This document shows positions 21,389 to 32,045 of a DNA stretch of 64,000 nucleotides, one piece after another (the first letter of the stretch is position 1; each line of letters opens with the position of its first letter). Both the position numbers and the translations under genes were made by a program. Source of the DNA: Heterodera schachtii (lineage: Eukaryota > Nematoda > Chromadorea > Rhabditida > Heteroderidae); NCBI GenBank assembly GCA_023374025.1, contig SIJG01000009.1, positions 93,591-157,590 on the forward strand, in the 5' to 3' direction. The notes beneath the pieces are model-generated. The model saw only the letters and a program-made list of their open reading frames with translations, ran no database searches and was not told the origin of the DNA.

Positions 21389-22711
21389 CTAATTGTCAGC
21401 AGAAGATGGCCCATTTGTGATGCTTTGTCCGGCTTCTTCTTCCACTTCTGCCAGTGGCGGAGACAATGGCCTAAATTAGGCGCAATTTTAATTATCTAAA
21501 CAAAGTTAAATGCTTTTTTAATTGCTCACCCAATGCAATTAATGGCAATAAAAAGCCAAATGGACACATTGTTACAATTTTCATCTTTCTGAAGCTGAAC
21601 AGCCGCGGCCTTCCCAATAATTTTGCATCGTTTCATTATCCAACAGTTGTCCCATTCATTTTTCTTTGCTTTGGCCAATGTCAGCTTTTCCATTGTCCAT
21701 TCGTTCTCCAATTCAAATGGCACCATTGGCATAGACGGCACATGAACAGTAAAAAGAATTTCGTAACTGACGGAAGAAATGGCATTGGCACGAAGAAAAT
21801 GCTAAACAATTTGAAAAACAAAAAATCAGTGATTTGTCGAAAATGTGTGGCCACACCTCCTTGAAATTGTTGATCCAATCGAAGTCCGTTTGTTTCTTGT
21901 AGCCTTCGCAACGCAATCGCTTGGGTTGGCCATCTTTTCGCGGAGAGTGCAACCATTTGGGACAGAACTTGGCCAGCAGAAATTGTTGAATTTGGCCCAT
22001 CAAATTCATCACCAATCGCAGCGGGCAACAAATCACCGGAATAGATTGAATCAATGTTGAGATCAATGAGAATTGTCGGCGAAATGAGACGAAGCAAATT
22101 GTCCAAATCATCACCACCGAGAAAGCGCAAACAGCGAATGTTTGCCGAAAAAATTGGCCAAATTTCACGGGCCAAAACATCCCAAATCCGCTGGCCATCC
22201 GAGTTGTGTGATGCTGGAATCCAAAAATGTAAATTGGTGCCTCTTTTTTCGAAAATTTGGTGATTTGAACGAAGAAAAGCGATGACGGAATGATCAATGT
22301 ACCTGAAAATGGGAAGAAAGCTTTTATTCTCATAGCTCCTCTGATTTTGAATGACCTAATCAGAAGGGATTCAAAGCGAATTTTGCTGGGCAACGGACGT
22401 TTGGGCAACGGAAATTCCACAAAATTGTCATCCATCTGTACAGACAGTTTCGGTTCTGGTCCTTTGTCCTTGCGAATTGCGATTGATCTCCAAATTGTCA
22501 ATTCTCTTTTGCCATCGAAATGTTTGTCCACCAGCGAATTGAAACGTGGCGAAAGCAATGCCAATTTGAGGCCGAGTTGGGCATGGTCAAAGGATGGGAA
22601 AATGTCCATCCAAACGTCGTTACACACCCAACTGAAATTGTGGGAAAACAGTTTAGTTAAATAAATGAGGTATTTATGTGACTTTTCAAAAATTCATTAC
22701 CGTCTGTTCAT
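21389..22711 (-). pseudogene. F-box-like protein, subfamily 1, one-base frameshift
   Basis: Exons 22701-22711 (ATGAACAGACG), 22356-22631 (WVCNDVWMDIFPSFDHAQLG), 21857-22302, 21530-21801 and 21389-21470 (tail PLSPPLAEVEEEAGQSITNG). Everything is intact except one extra base in a G run at about 21959-21961 in exon 3. It shifts the frame between AGQVLS and KWLHSPRKDGQ; the correct reading resumes in the next frame, so the lesion is single. A long apparent ORF (21713-22627) arises only because intron 2 is open in one frame. As the error is in a homopolymer, this copy may be functional in the animal. Its upstream flank matches that of the copy at 8021-9324 almost perfectly. Confidence 0.7.
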
Positions 22712-24240
22712 TTTTGTGGCAATTAGCACAATTTGCTGCCGAATTCCGAATGATTGCGTCGTCACAAAGGGAAGGAATAATTGCAGAATTATTAGCGTTA
22801 GAAACTTTTGTTTTTTTTTCAAATGCGAGGCAAATCGAAAAAACAAACATTTTTATAGTCATGAAAAGGGAATTGATGAATGTTTTTGTATCTTTTTGTT
22901 GGTAATCCTTCGGAATTCGAGGAATTAATAGTGTCATATTTTTATGGTCATCCAAAAAATGTAAGGTCATTTAAATGCATAAAAATTGTTCAAACTTAAA
23001 TTAATTCACCCGCACTTGATCTGAAAAGATAGCTAGCCCAAAGATTACTCTATTATTCTGTTAAATTTGAAAAAATTTTATCAAGTTTCAGAAAAGTTAG
23101 GGTCAAAACTGTTGAGTCAAAATTTTTCGAACTTTTTTGCCTACAACTTTTTGTAAATTTTTACGAATTTTTTCAAAATTACATAAGTAGTAGGGATGCT
23201 TCGAGCTGTCGCTAAATACTAAATTGCATTAATTTATTAAGTTTAAGCTAAGTTATGCTTAATTACTTAGCAAATAAATTAAAATAATAATTAAAGTTAA
23301 TTATTACAAACACCCATACTTTTGTCACTTCGGCATAGCACCCTCTCATCCAATTTGGAGTTCAACAAAACGAAACTTGCAATTCCGCGTCCGGGTTTAA
23401 CCCTAATTTAAACAAAGTGTTTAAGAAAGAAAGCCTAGTAAAAGGAAACAAAGAGACAAAGTTCGGCAGACGCAAATCCTGGTCAGACACTTCCTGATTT
23501 ACAAAACAAAACATTCGCACTTACTGTCGAAAAAATAATAATTTGTTTTCAGTGCGAACAAAAATTGGAGGGTCCAAAACTTATAAATTTAAAATGTACT
23601 TATTTGTAAGTATTGTACTTATTTGAGCACAATGTACTTATTTTGTACTTATTTTTTGGATTCAGAGAGAAATTTAGATTTTTAAATGATAATTTTTGAA
23701 AGAAATGTTTTTTGAAGCGAATTAATATGCAAAATCTTAACAAGATTCAGTTAAATATTCAAATTTTTCTCTCGGCGGTTTCTTATTCTCTTTAAAAAAA
23801 TTGACTCAAAATCGTAGTTTTGTCATTTTTGGACAGAACTTGTTAACAAATTGCATTAAATTTTCAAAAAATTTTCCCGGCGGCGCCTATCGGCACCGCC
23901 GGACGCTCTTCCCTCACCCATACCCAAAAAATTTTTCGGAAAAACGCGCCGAAAATAATTGTTAAAAATCTGATTTTTTTTTCTTTGATTCTAAATGCAC
24001 TGAAATTACCAATTGCTTATGTTTTCGACAAAATTGTTAAAATCTTAAAATTGATTTTAAGGAAATGTATAAATTTCTCATTTCTAAGTCGGAATTGTTC
24101 AGAAAAATAGTTGGCGGAGAGAAATATGTTGCTAATTCTTGATTTTGTTGAATAAAAATGCGATTTAAAGTTGTGGAAACATGTTTTAAAAAATGTCCTT
24201 ATTTTTGACCCCTAAAACTTATTTTCCTTTTTGTTGAGTC

Positions 24241-24278
24241 CGAACGACTAACCACTTGGCCAAGTGGTTAGTCGTTCG
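24241..24278. repeat. Perfect 38-bp palindrome, no spacer
   Basis: Left half CGAACGACTAACCACTTGG is followed directly by its exact reverse complement. The right half (GGCCAAGTGGTTAG) resembles the A-box region of a tRNA-Ser/Leu-type gene, but no tRNA follows. Confidence 0.9.
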
Positions 24279-24504
24279 TACTGAACAATTTATGAAAATT
24301 GTACCCCTCATTCTGTTCATTTTCCGCAGATTGACCGGTTCAAAAGCTTTGCCTCTGATCCAAATAGATTTTTGATCACGAATATGACTTAGATTTGTCA
24401 TGTGACTTCATCAAATCTATGATTTTTCATCAAGTCTAAGATTTTTCAACAAGTAATTTTCATATTTTTTTTAAATATAGCCATAAAATCTTATATAAGC
24501 TTAT

Positions 24505-24805
24505 CGGGGTCGTTGGTTAAGATTATGACATCCATTTCGAGCAATTCCGAAACTGGAACCTGAATTCGAGCAAAAAATCGGAAGTTCACATTTTTACAAA
24601 ATTCGAATTTTTCGTCTAAAAAAGGCTTATGTTATCTTTTTACAGTAATGATGACTTTCAGTTTGTTTCCGTGTATTTCAGCCGTTTTCGAAATATAAAT
24701 CTAAATTTCGAAAATTCGAACTTCCGATTTTTTGTTCGAATTCAGGTCCGAGTTTAGGAATTGGTCGAAATGGATGTCATATTCGTGATCAGGGGCCCCA
24801 ACAAC
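24505..24805. mobile_element. MITE-like element with about 100-bp inverted repeats
   Basis: The left arm (24505-24608) contains GACATCCATTTCGAGCAATT and CCTGAATTCGAGCAAAAAAT. The right arm (24706-24805) is its reverse complement (GAATTGGTCGAAATGGATGT). Related copies: 39590-39860 (inside another element) and 59848-60110, with solo ends near 1290 and 16575. Confidence 0.75.
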
Positions 24806-24904
24806 CCCCGAGTGGAGCAAAAAATCGTAAAAAACCGCCTTATTTATTTTATTTTTTTGGGACCAGTAAAAGTAACCATTACCCTGATTTGCCCATTTTT
24901 TCAG

Positions 24905-25264
24905 CCAAAATCCCCAGTTTCACTGCACAATCAACCCATCTATCTGCTGATCATCAACGCGCGCCATGGTGCTCTTCGCATTGCTCCCTCTGTCCAGCTG
25001 ATTCTCGTCGTCGCCGCTTCAATTGTGGTCATCATCACGCAATGCTGCGGATGTGCTGCAAAGAAGGTAGCGATGCTTTTGCCGTGGCAAATTAAAAAAA
25101 AAAAATCATTCCCTTCTTTACAGGATGAGGACGAGCCGAACGGAGCGGGGACCAGCGACAACCCGACGAGACAGGGCGCCGCGCCTGGCGGAACTTCTGG
25201 GCAGCAGCAACCGGAGCAAGTCTTCCTGCCGACGCCACCGGACATGATGAGCGAATTTGAGTGA
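24905..25264 (+). CDS. Small membrane protein, 5' end not found
   Basis: Two exons in phase, 24905-25066 and 25124-25264. The first, after a TTTTTTCAG acceptor, encodes a hydrophobic segment (VQLILVVAASIVVIITQCCG) followed by CAAKK. The second encodes an acidic then Gly/Gln/Pro-rich tail (DEDEPNGAGTSDNPTRQG to PTPPDMMSEFE). No start codon is in frame upstream of the helix within exon 1, and no signal-peptide exon was recognised, so the gene is 5'-incomplete or its first exon is remote. Probable single-pass membrane protein. The 3'UTR from 25266 is about 90% identical to that of the gene at 16759-17729, although the coding regions do not align well. Confidence 0.6.
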   Translation, partial: PKSPVSLHNQPIYLLIINARHGALRIAPSVQLILVVAASIVVIITQCCGCAAKKVAMLLPWQIKKKKSFPSLQDEDEPNGAGTSDNPTRQGAAPGGTSGQQQPEQVFLPTPPDMMSEFE

Positions 25265-25265
25265 C

Positions 25266-25503
25266 GGACGGACGGACGGCGATGGCATTCGATAATAATG
25301 GACGAAGAATTTCACATTTAACTGTCTGTCGTGTGATATTTGTGTCCCCCATTTTTGATGTGTTCATTCATTCATTTCCTGTATATGTTACCATATTACA
25401 TGTGTAGTATTGTGTTGTATGCTGCCAATTCGGTTTGTGTGTGGAATAATTTGTATGTGTGTATAAAATATATATGTAATCCTTTGGAATTCGGCCAGTT
25501 ATT
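25266..25503 (+). other. 3'UTR shared with gene at 16.8-17.7 kb
   Basis: Begins GACGGACGGACGGCGATGGC and ends TTCGGCCAGTTATT; co-linear with 17748-17988. Confidence 0.8.
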
Positions 25504-27091
25504 GGTAGGGTTAAGATTTTTGTTTATGAAAAATAGTTCCCCATTCTATCAATCTTTCCGCACTTGAACCAATTCAAAAACGGATTTACAGTACTTACGG
25601 TATTTGAACCCCCGGGGGTTCTATTTTAAAACCCCCCTCAAAAGGGGAGTTGTAATACAGAGGGGGGTTCAAATTCAGAGGGGGCGGGGGGGGGATAAAA
25701 TACCGTAACGCTGCTGCAGATTTTTGACTTTTCATATCTTTTATCGTGAACACTGCAAAAAATGCCAAACGTATCCATTCGATGATTTTTAGCCTAAACT
25801 GTTGCTTTTATGGCTCACAAATTGCTGAAGCGCTGTTTTTGGATATTTAGCGAACTCTTTATTGAGTTTTTTAAAGTTTAATGTGTGGCCCCTAAATGGA
25901 AAAGGACCCTTTAGGCGTCCAATCAATGATCATCCTCAGTTTCTTAGGCCACAACTTTTAATCGACCAGAAAATTTTTTCAAGAACACACCCCTAAGAAA
26001 TGAAAAATTTCTCAAAAATTCATCTCCAAAATTAATTTAATTAATTTATTGACGATAATTTTTCATTTTTGAAAATTATGTATCTCATTAATGGTTTGGC
26101 ATAATATTTTTGCTTTTTGAAGAAAATTTTCGATTTTACACCCCCAAATTCGTAACTTTTTAGAGCCTATTTACCCATTTTTAGTAACTATTTTGGGGTT
26201 TTTTTAGAAATTAAAAACTAATTATTTTGGCAGTTTTTAGCAACTATAAATTGGAGCCCTAGTTATAAAACGTAATTTTAAAACAGATAAATTTCTTCAA
26301 AAAATGATAAAATCAAATTGACATCGCAATTTTCGATGCTTATCGGCACGGACCTTTTCTCGGCCTCAAATTTCTTCGATTATTCAAGCTTGAGTTTGCG
26401 CTTCGCTTAAAGTGTATGAAATTGTTAAATTTCAAATTTGTTTGAATTATTTAAATGATTTATAAATATGTAGTGCCCGGATTTTTAGTTTTTAAACTAT
26501 TTTTTTTTGCGGCTTAGTTATGACGAGAGAAGCCCAAAAATAGCATTTTCTCCGAACAGTATTCGATTTAGAGCGACTTTTTAATTCTGCCCATACGATC
26601 AAACGGTCAAAATGTGCACATTTCGGTGATCTTCGAACAGAGATGGTTAGTTTCTTCCAATAAAAAAATAAATATTTAAATAATTTTTCAAGATTTATTA
26701 AACTAAATTTAATCAAAAAAAAACTCAGTGTGGGCGATCCAAAAAAACTCAGTGATTGATAAAATTAAATAAATCAATTTAATTATTCGATTCACAAAAT
26801 CATGGTGCCGTCCGCCGGTTAACACTAATGTACGACAGGACGCAAGTCATTTTCAAATTTTTTAATTTTCAATTTTTCACATCAGATCTCGCCAATTTGC
26901 TCCATTTGTAGAAGACACAGCCGGACGCGATTGATATTCCGGATCAGGCATTTTTGGTGCCCCGAAAGTGGTGCGATCGGCTTCCGAAAAATGACCAATC
27001 AATCAATGAGTTTTTTTTTGGATCGACTCACCACGATAAAAAACAAATCCATTGGCAATTCAATCCAATAAGCAAATATAAAGAAAAAATA
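25504..27091. other. Intergenic with foldback and a possible exon relic
   Basis: 25595-25708 is a foldback. 26570-26710 is repeated at 27172-27300 (CCATACGATCAAACGGTCAA start). 26925-27035 could be an exon fragment (after ...TTTGTAG: KTQPDAIDIPDQAFLVPRKW) but has no partner exon. Confidence 0.4.
25595..25708. repeat. 114-bp foldback, ACCGTATTT family
   Basis: Ends TTACGGTATTT and AAATACCGTAA; interior GAACCCCCGGGGGTTC-type palindrome and a G-run. Confidence 0.75.
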
Positions 27092-27172
27092 TTAATACTT
27101 TTCAGCATTCGATTTTCCATATTCATCAATTGTGCCTAAATCGGTCGGTTGCCAAAACAATAAATTGCCAAT
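27092..27172 (-). pseudogene. Third partial copy of a terminal exon
   Basis: Encodes GNLLFWQPTDLGTIDEYG then KSNAEKY and a stop at 27092-27094. It is the 3' half of the terminal exon complete at 28741-28917 and 27388-27561, with the same 3' flank. Truncated at its 5' side. Confidence 0.8.
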
Positions 27173-27387
27173 TCCATACGATCAAACGGTCAAAATGTGC
27201 ACATTTCGATGATCTTCGAACAGATTTGGTTAGTTTCTTCCAATAAAAAATAAATAAATACTTAAATAATGTTTCAAAATTTATTAGACTAAATTTATTC
27301 TGATAAAAGTTCTGTATTTAATTTTTGATATATAAAAAAACAAATCCAATGCAATTCAATTCAGTAAGCAAATATAAAGAAAAAATA

Positions 27388-27874
27388 TTAATAAGTTTTA
27401 GCATTCGATTTTCCATATTCATCAATTGTGCCTAAATCGGTCGGTTGCCAAAACAGCACGTCATTTTCTATTTCGAATTCGTAGTCACCAAATCGGCGCC
27501 GCTGCGTTCTTTCACCGCTTTTCAAGTCCAAGTGGATTCCGCGCATCTCTTGCACACGGCCCTTGATGAAAGAAATTAAAAATCAAAATTTAACAAATTA
27601 TTTTCGAAATTGGGCCCGGAAGGCATTTGGAGTCCTATCAGTAAAAAACATTATGAAGGCACAAAATTAATGGTTCGACAATTTCTGCTTATTTGTGTTC
27701 GAGTTTTGATTTCGGCTTTATGATTCGCTGTCCATTGGAATAAATTATAATAATAAATATGTGTAAATTTTAAATTACAATATATATATATATATATAAT
27801 TTTTTTCTTCTCTCTAATAAGAACCAACCCGATCAGCGTCAAGCCGCTTTAGCTCATATTTTGCTGTGCTGCAT
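27388..27874 (-). pseudogene. Duplicate 3' exons of the gene at 28.7-30.6 kb
   Basis: Two exons match the last two exons of the neighbouring gene: 27829-27874 (CSTAKYELKRLDADR) and 27388-27561 (GRVQEMRGIHLDLKSGERTQ, ends TIDEYGKSNAKTY). Both are open, in phase (46 nt, then 174 nt) and keep the splice sites (donor GTTGGTTC, acceptor ATCAAG). The upstream exons (TIQIKASVDG..., secretory-type exon) were not found between 27875 and 28740, so this is a 3' partial duplication. It could be transcribed as an alternative 3' end of the gene upstream. Confidence 0.7.
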
Positions 27875-28740
27875 CTATAAAAAAACCCTTTAAAATCTAG
27901 ATAAAAATCTCATATAAAATATATTAAATAGAGAAAAGTCTCCGCTGCCGATCTATATAAAGCTTTACAATTAATTCAATTGTTAAAATATTTTTAAAGG
28001 ATAAAAAAATAAACTTACCCATAATTTTTATATTTTGAGTGATTTTCGAATTTTAGATTATGTAATTATATCAAAAACAATGTATTAATTCAAATCATAA
28101 AAAACCAATGTGTAAGCCTTTAATCGAATTCTATCATTTTTTGACAAATCTTTTAAGAGATCCATCCAAATTCTCAAAATTTTTTCTCGGCGGGGACCAC
28201 TTTCTCCTAAAAAATGTTTAGAAAAAGCGCGACGCGAAAAAAAATGTTTTAAAAAACATAAAAAAAGGTCATCAGAAATTTTTGGTCGTTTTGAATAAAA
28301 TCTATTATTTCTATTTCTATTTATATATAATTTATTTTTCCCGGTCCCGCTCAGCTCTAATCATAACAGTTAAGCATTAAAAAAGGTGAATTTTTTGAGA
28401 CTTTCAAATTCATCTAATTTTTGGAAAAAATTTCGTTTTTTCGCTTTTCGCATTTTTGCTTTTTTGGGCATTTCGCTTTCACTTCTGTCAGACATGCATA
28501 AATTAGCCAGAGCTTAAAAATGAATTATTGTCATTACGAATTTTGCCCGTTATGTCCTAAGATAGAAATCAGTACACCCGTCCTTGGAAGCCGAGTTAGG
28601 ACGATGCGAACACTGCATTAAATTTAAAAAAAAAATTAAATCATCATATTTATTATTCCATCTTTCTAACATATATTTTATATATATATAAATAAATCCA
28701 TTGGCAATTCAATCCAGTAAGCAAATATAAAGAAAAAATA
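27875..28740. other. Intergenic between duplicated 3' ends
   Basis: AT-rich; nothing recognised apart from a GGCGGGGACCACTTTC-type fragment near 28190, related to the 60.7 kb repeat. Confidence 0.4.
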
Positions 28741-30603
28741 TTAATACTTTTTAACATTCGATTTTCCATATTCATCAATTGTGCCCAAATCGATCGGTTG
28801 CCAAAACAATAAATTGCCAATTCTTTTTTTGAATTCGTAGTCACCATTTTGGTACCACTGTTTTCGGTCACCGCTTTTCAAGTCCAAGTGGAGTCCGCGC
28901 ATCTCTTGCACACGGCCCTTTTCCAAAGAAATTCAAAATTTGAGAATTTCGGCCCGTAGGGTATTTGGGGACAAATCCGAATTTTAGGAATGGGCGAAAT
29001 TTTTCGGATCGAGAATTTCGGCTTTATTTTTTTTACATTCCGAGTATTAATTTCGGGTTTATGATTTCGCTGTCCAATTTAAAATAAAACCAACTCCATA
29101 AGAAATATTTATAAAAATTATAGCTTGATATTCATTTATAATTAAAAAAAAAGATGTGCCTAGCATACTTAATTTATTTAATTATTAAATATATATTATT
29201 ATTTTTTTTAATCTCAGAATTTAAAAGTATTTTTTTTTCTCTCTAATAAGAACCAACCCGATCCGCGTCAAGCGTCTCTAGATCATATTTTGCTGTGCCG
29301 CATCTATAAAAAAAAAATCACAAAATAAAGATAAAAATCAAAATCTCATATAAAATTTATTAATTAGAGAAAAGTCTCCACTGGCTTTTCAATTAATTTT
29401 CTATCGTTAAATATTTTTAAATGATAAAAAATATATATTTACCCATAATTTTACATTTTAAATGATTTTCGAATTTTTAGATTAAGTAATTATTCAAAAA
29501 CAATGCATTAATTCAAATCATAAATAAACCAATGTAAGTTTTTAGTCGATTAGTAATAAAAAAAATTTATAAAAAAGTTAATCCATAAATAATAATTAAC
29601 CAAAAAAATTTTTTAGCAGGTTTGTTTCCTTAATCCATAATATTCATATAAATGGATCAGAAGAGACTCTGCTGATCCGTCCTGATCAGAGCTCAGAAAA
29701 ATGTGCAAATTTTCCGAGTCAAATTTTAAATGTCATCATTTTTCAATTTTATTGACTCACTCGCCACTCAATGTGACCGTTATATTCTCGAAATAAGGTG
29801 AAGTGTAGTAATTAATCGGGTCCCAGCAGTGTCGGTTTTTGAACACCACGGGAAAAGTAAACGGTGAAGCGCCACTCATACCGTACCCATCAACGGATGC
29901 TTTGATTTGGATACTGTAAAAAATAAAAACACATTTTAACAAGAAACAGCAACAAATATTTTTTATACATATTTATAGTATGCCCTCCTAATTTTCGGGT
30001 TATTCGAAACTAAAATCCAGTAAAATTCATCTCTGGCACCTAAGGAATCTTTTGATTATCTTAAAAACTTTCAAATTTATCCAACAAATCCGTATTTATA
30101 AAAGTTTCATTTAAAATTCATCTATTTTTAAATTTGCACCTTACTAATTCATCCTAATTATTTAAAGTTTTGAATTTTTCCGGTTTACGTGCCTTCAAAA
30201 ATTGATTTTTGATTGCGCACAATCCGTATTTAACGAGCTAAAATCACGAAAATCGTTAATCAAAACACAGTTACATTCATCAACTTATGGATATTAATTA
30301 AATTTCTACGATATTTTGCGTGCCATCAATCATAATTATGAAGTGTCCTCTCAATCAAAATCAATTAGGTATGCCCATCCATTCTGGGGCTTGCAACCCA
30401 ACAAAAACATAATTATGTAAAAATTAATTAAAATTCAAGATTTCCCGACTTACGTGCCCTTAAAAGCTGTTCGGCGCCTTTCTCCCCAAAAACATTTGGA
30501 CAATTGAAAAATCTCTTCGTAATCAATTTTCACATTTGCCGTACAGTTTTTGCTTGCCCCGGTGAAACATCCGTCAAAAAGTGCGAGAGTGCCAAAAATG
30601 GGA
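28741..30603 (-). CDS. Putative secreted protein, unrecognised, start missing
   Basis: Four exons splice in phase: about 30454-30603 (hydrophobic FFVPIFGTLALFDGCFTG then ASKNCTANVKIDYEEIFQL), 29761-29913 (TIQIKASVDGYGMSGASPF, FKNRHCWDPINYYTSPYF), 29258-29303 (CGTAKYDLETLDADR) and 28741-28917 (GRVQEMRGLHLDLKSGDRKQ, FWQPIDLGTIDEYG, stop). The hydrophobic N-terminal stretch and the cysteines (C, C, C, C, C) suggest a secreted protein of about 170 residues. No in-frame ATG was found at the 5' end, so the first exon or true start is unresolved. Its 3' exons are repeated at 27388-27874 and again at 27092-27172. The last exon is charged and low in hydrophobic residues. I do not recognise the family; a parasite secretory role is a guess from the likely host organism. 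Confidence 0.55.
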
Positions 30604-30629
30604 ACAAAAAATTTGGCACAAAATATTAA

Positions 30630-31284
30630 TTAATTACGACGTTTTTTCGGAGGATCTTCTTTCGGGTTTTTGTCCGGGTGATTTTCATAGAAATGGACCT
30701 AAAAATTCCAAAAATAAGAAATATTTTAATTGCAAATGAGCGGGGATGAAATTTTCAATGAATTATCCAACAAAAGAATTTCAAAATTAGCCCCCCCCCC
30801 CCCTAAGACTGAAAGATTCTCAATTATTCATCCATTAAAATTTGAGTTTTAGAAACCGGCGCAAATTTCATTACCAATTTTAATTATTAAAAATTTTTTC
30901 ATTATTTGTCATTTGTAATCGCCTTCTTTGTCGGTCATAAAAAATTATTTTTTGATTAAATTTTAACTAAAATTCCCTTTTAAAATTTTTTTAAATTTAC
31001 ACATTTCGCTTATTTGGGGGTAATTAGTGCCAATTTTGCAATTTTTCTACCTAAAAATCTTATCCCTACCAATTACAGACCATGGCACAATGTTTCACAT
31101 GGTCATAATATTTGTTACCGCAGCTTGGCATCTGTTTAGAAAAACTCGTTTAAATATAATGAAATAATTTTTTTATTATTTTTACAAATGCAATTTTTTG
31201 CAAATCCCTCAGACAAATCCGCCGACTTCGGTTGAATGTGCCAAAAACGACTCCGAATTTTTCGTGCGGCACTTGTCCTTTGTA
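30630..31284 (-). CDS. Cys/His-containing protein, 3' exons
   Basis: Three short exons are in phase: 31215-31284 (TKDKCRTKNSESFLAHSTEV), 31081-31131 (MPSCGNKYYDHVKHCAM) and 30630-30698 (VHFYENHPDKNPKEDPPKKR then RN and TAA at 30630-30632). The pattern C-x(2)-G-N-K-Y-Y-D-H-x(2)-H-C could bind a metal, and the KKRR end could be a nuclear localisation signal; both are suggestions. The exon at 31215 starts in phase 2, so at least one upstream exon is missing from the model. The next gene on the same strand begins within 30 bp of this stop, which is unusually close and leaves open that the two are mis-split. Confidence 0.45.
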
Positions 31285-31518
31285 CTAAAAGATGGAACAA
31301 ATTAACAGTTTTTTACCGTATCCAAATGCCTACCGTACAGGCACAGTACTCCTCCCCCGGTACCATTCCATTGCTCGCTTTTGTCCCCTTATAACATGCG
31401 TAACACGCGTCACTTCCGTCGGCATTTCCTCCTTTGCTGCTCAATTCATTGTCATCGAAAAGTCTGCTCGCTAATCATGCATATACCGTATTTACTCGAT
31501 TAGAACCCCCCTCTCCAA

Positions 31519-31628
31519 GATGGCACAAACGAAATGGAAATTGTTAATTCGGAGGACCAAAAAACGTTGCAAATTCCGCAAAATCCGTTGCCACAGAGAG
31601 TCGTCGGATTCAAAGCCATTTCAATAAA
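31519..31628 (+). pseudogene. F-box-like exon relic, subfamily 2
   Basis: Encodes DGTNEMEIVNSEDQKTLQIP then PLPQRVVGFKAISIK and a donor-like GTGAAA; this is the second half of the F-box-like exon. The following intron also matches (TTGATGATTCTTTGTTTTCT), as it does again at 35562. No other exon remains. Confidence 0.75.
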
Positions 31629-31860
31629 GTGAAATTGATGATTCTTTGTTTTCTGTATGTAAAACAATTCCATCATTTGAGAGAGACGAAACAATTTTGG
31701 ATTCAGAGAGAAACTTAGATTTTAAATGATAATTTTTGAAAGAAATAATTTTTGAAGCGAATTTATGCAAAATCAAGATTCAGTTACTAAACACAGACGC
31801 AAAATTTTAACACTCTCCCCCTTCGCTACAAAACCATTTAAATTGAAGCACAGATGAGCA

Positions 31861-31866
31861 TTTATT
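31861..31866 (-). terminator. Polyadenylation signal of msp
   Basis: AATAAA on the minus strand, about 180 nt after the msp stop codon. Confidence 0.55.
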
Positions 31867-32045
31867 AAGCACAACAACAATACAATTACATAGGCAACAA
31901 TTAAATATACATTCATTTGAAGTGATGATCACAGAAATTTACATACAGATACAACAATTTACATGATGGGGGACAAAATGACAATTTTGGGACTGTGGGA
32001 TGGAATCCTATCATGTCCATGCTGAGGTGACGAAGCATTCTTCCA

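Larger units (their letters stand above)
22712..24904. other. Intergenic, promoter flank and repeats
   Basis: TATA-like box at 22848-22857; block 22858-23096 shared with 9456-9692. 23590-23660 has four TGTACTTATTT units. 23870-23940 carries a GGCGGCGCCTATCGGCACCG motif also found near 60700-60850 and 63920. A perfect palindrome lies at 24241-24278 and a long-inverted-repeat element at 24505-24805. No gene. Confidence 0.5.
31285..32045. other. Intergenic: foldback half, F-box relic, msp 3'UTR
   Basis: 31484-31510 is one half of an ACCGTATTT foldback abutting an F-box-like relic (31519-31628). 31690-31790 repeats 23653-23760 (TTTTGGATTCAGAGAGAAA). 31861-31866 is the msp polyadenylation signal. 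Confidence 0.55.

Noticed and set aside
21713..22627. Single 304-codon frame on the minus strand
   Set aside because: It reads through intron 2 and out of frame in the middle exon; the spliced five-exon model matches the paralogs.
24239..24280. tRNA gene starting GGCCAAGTGGTTAG
   Set aside because: The sequence is one half of a palindrome; downstream lacks anticodon and T-arm structure.
24761..24904. Upstream part of the 167-codon frame as the start of the membrane protein gene
   Set aside because: It begins inside an inverted-repeat element and is separated from the exon by a clear TTTTTTCAG acceptor.
26925..27035. Possible deubiquitinase (DUSP-like) exon, KTQPDAIDIPDQAFLVPRKW
   Set aside because: Single fragment, resemblance weak, no partner exon or clear donor.
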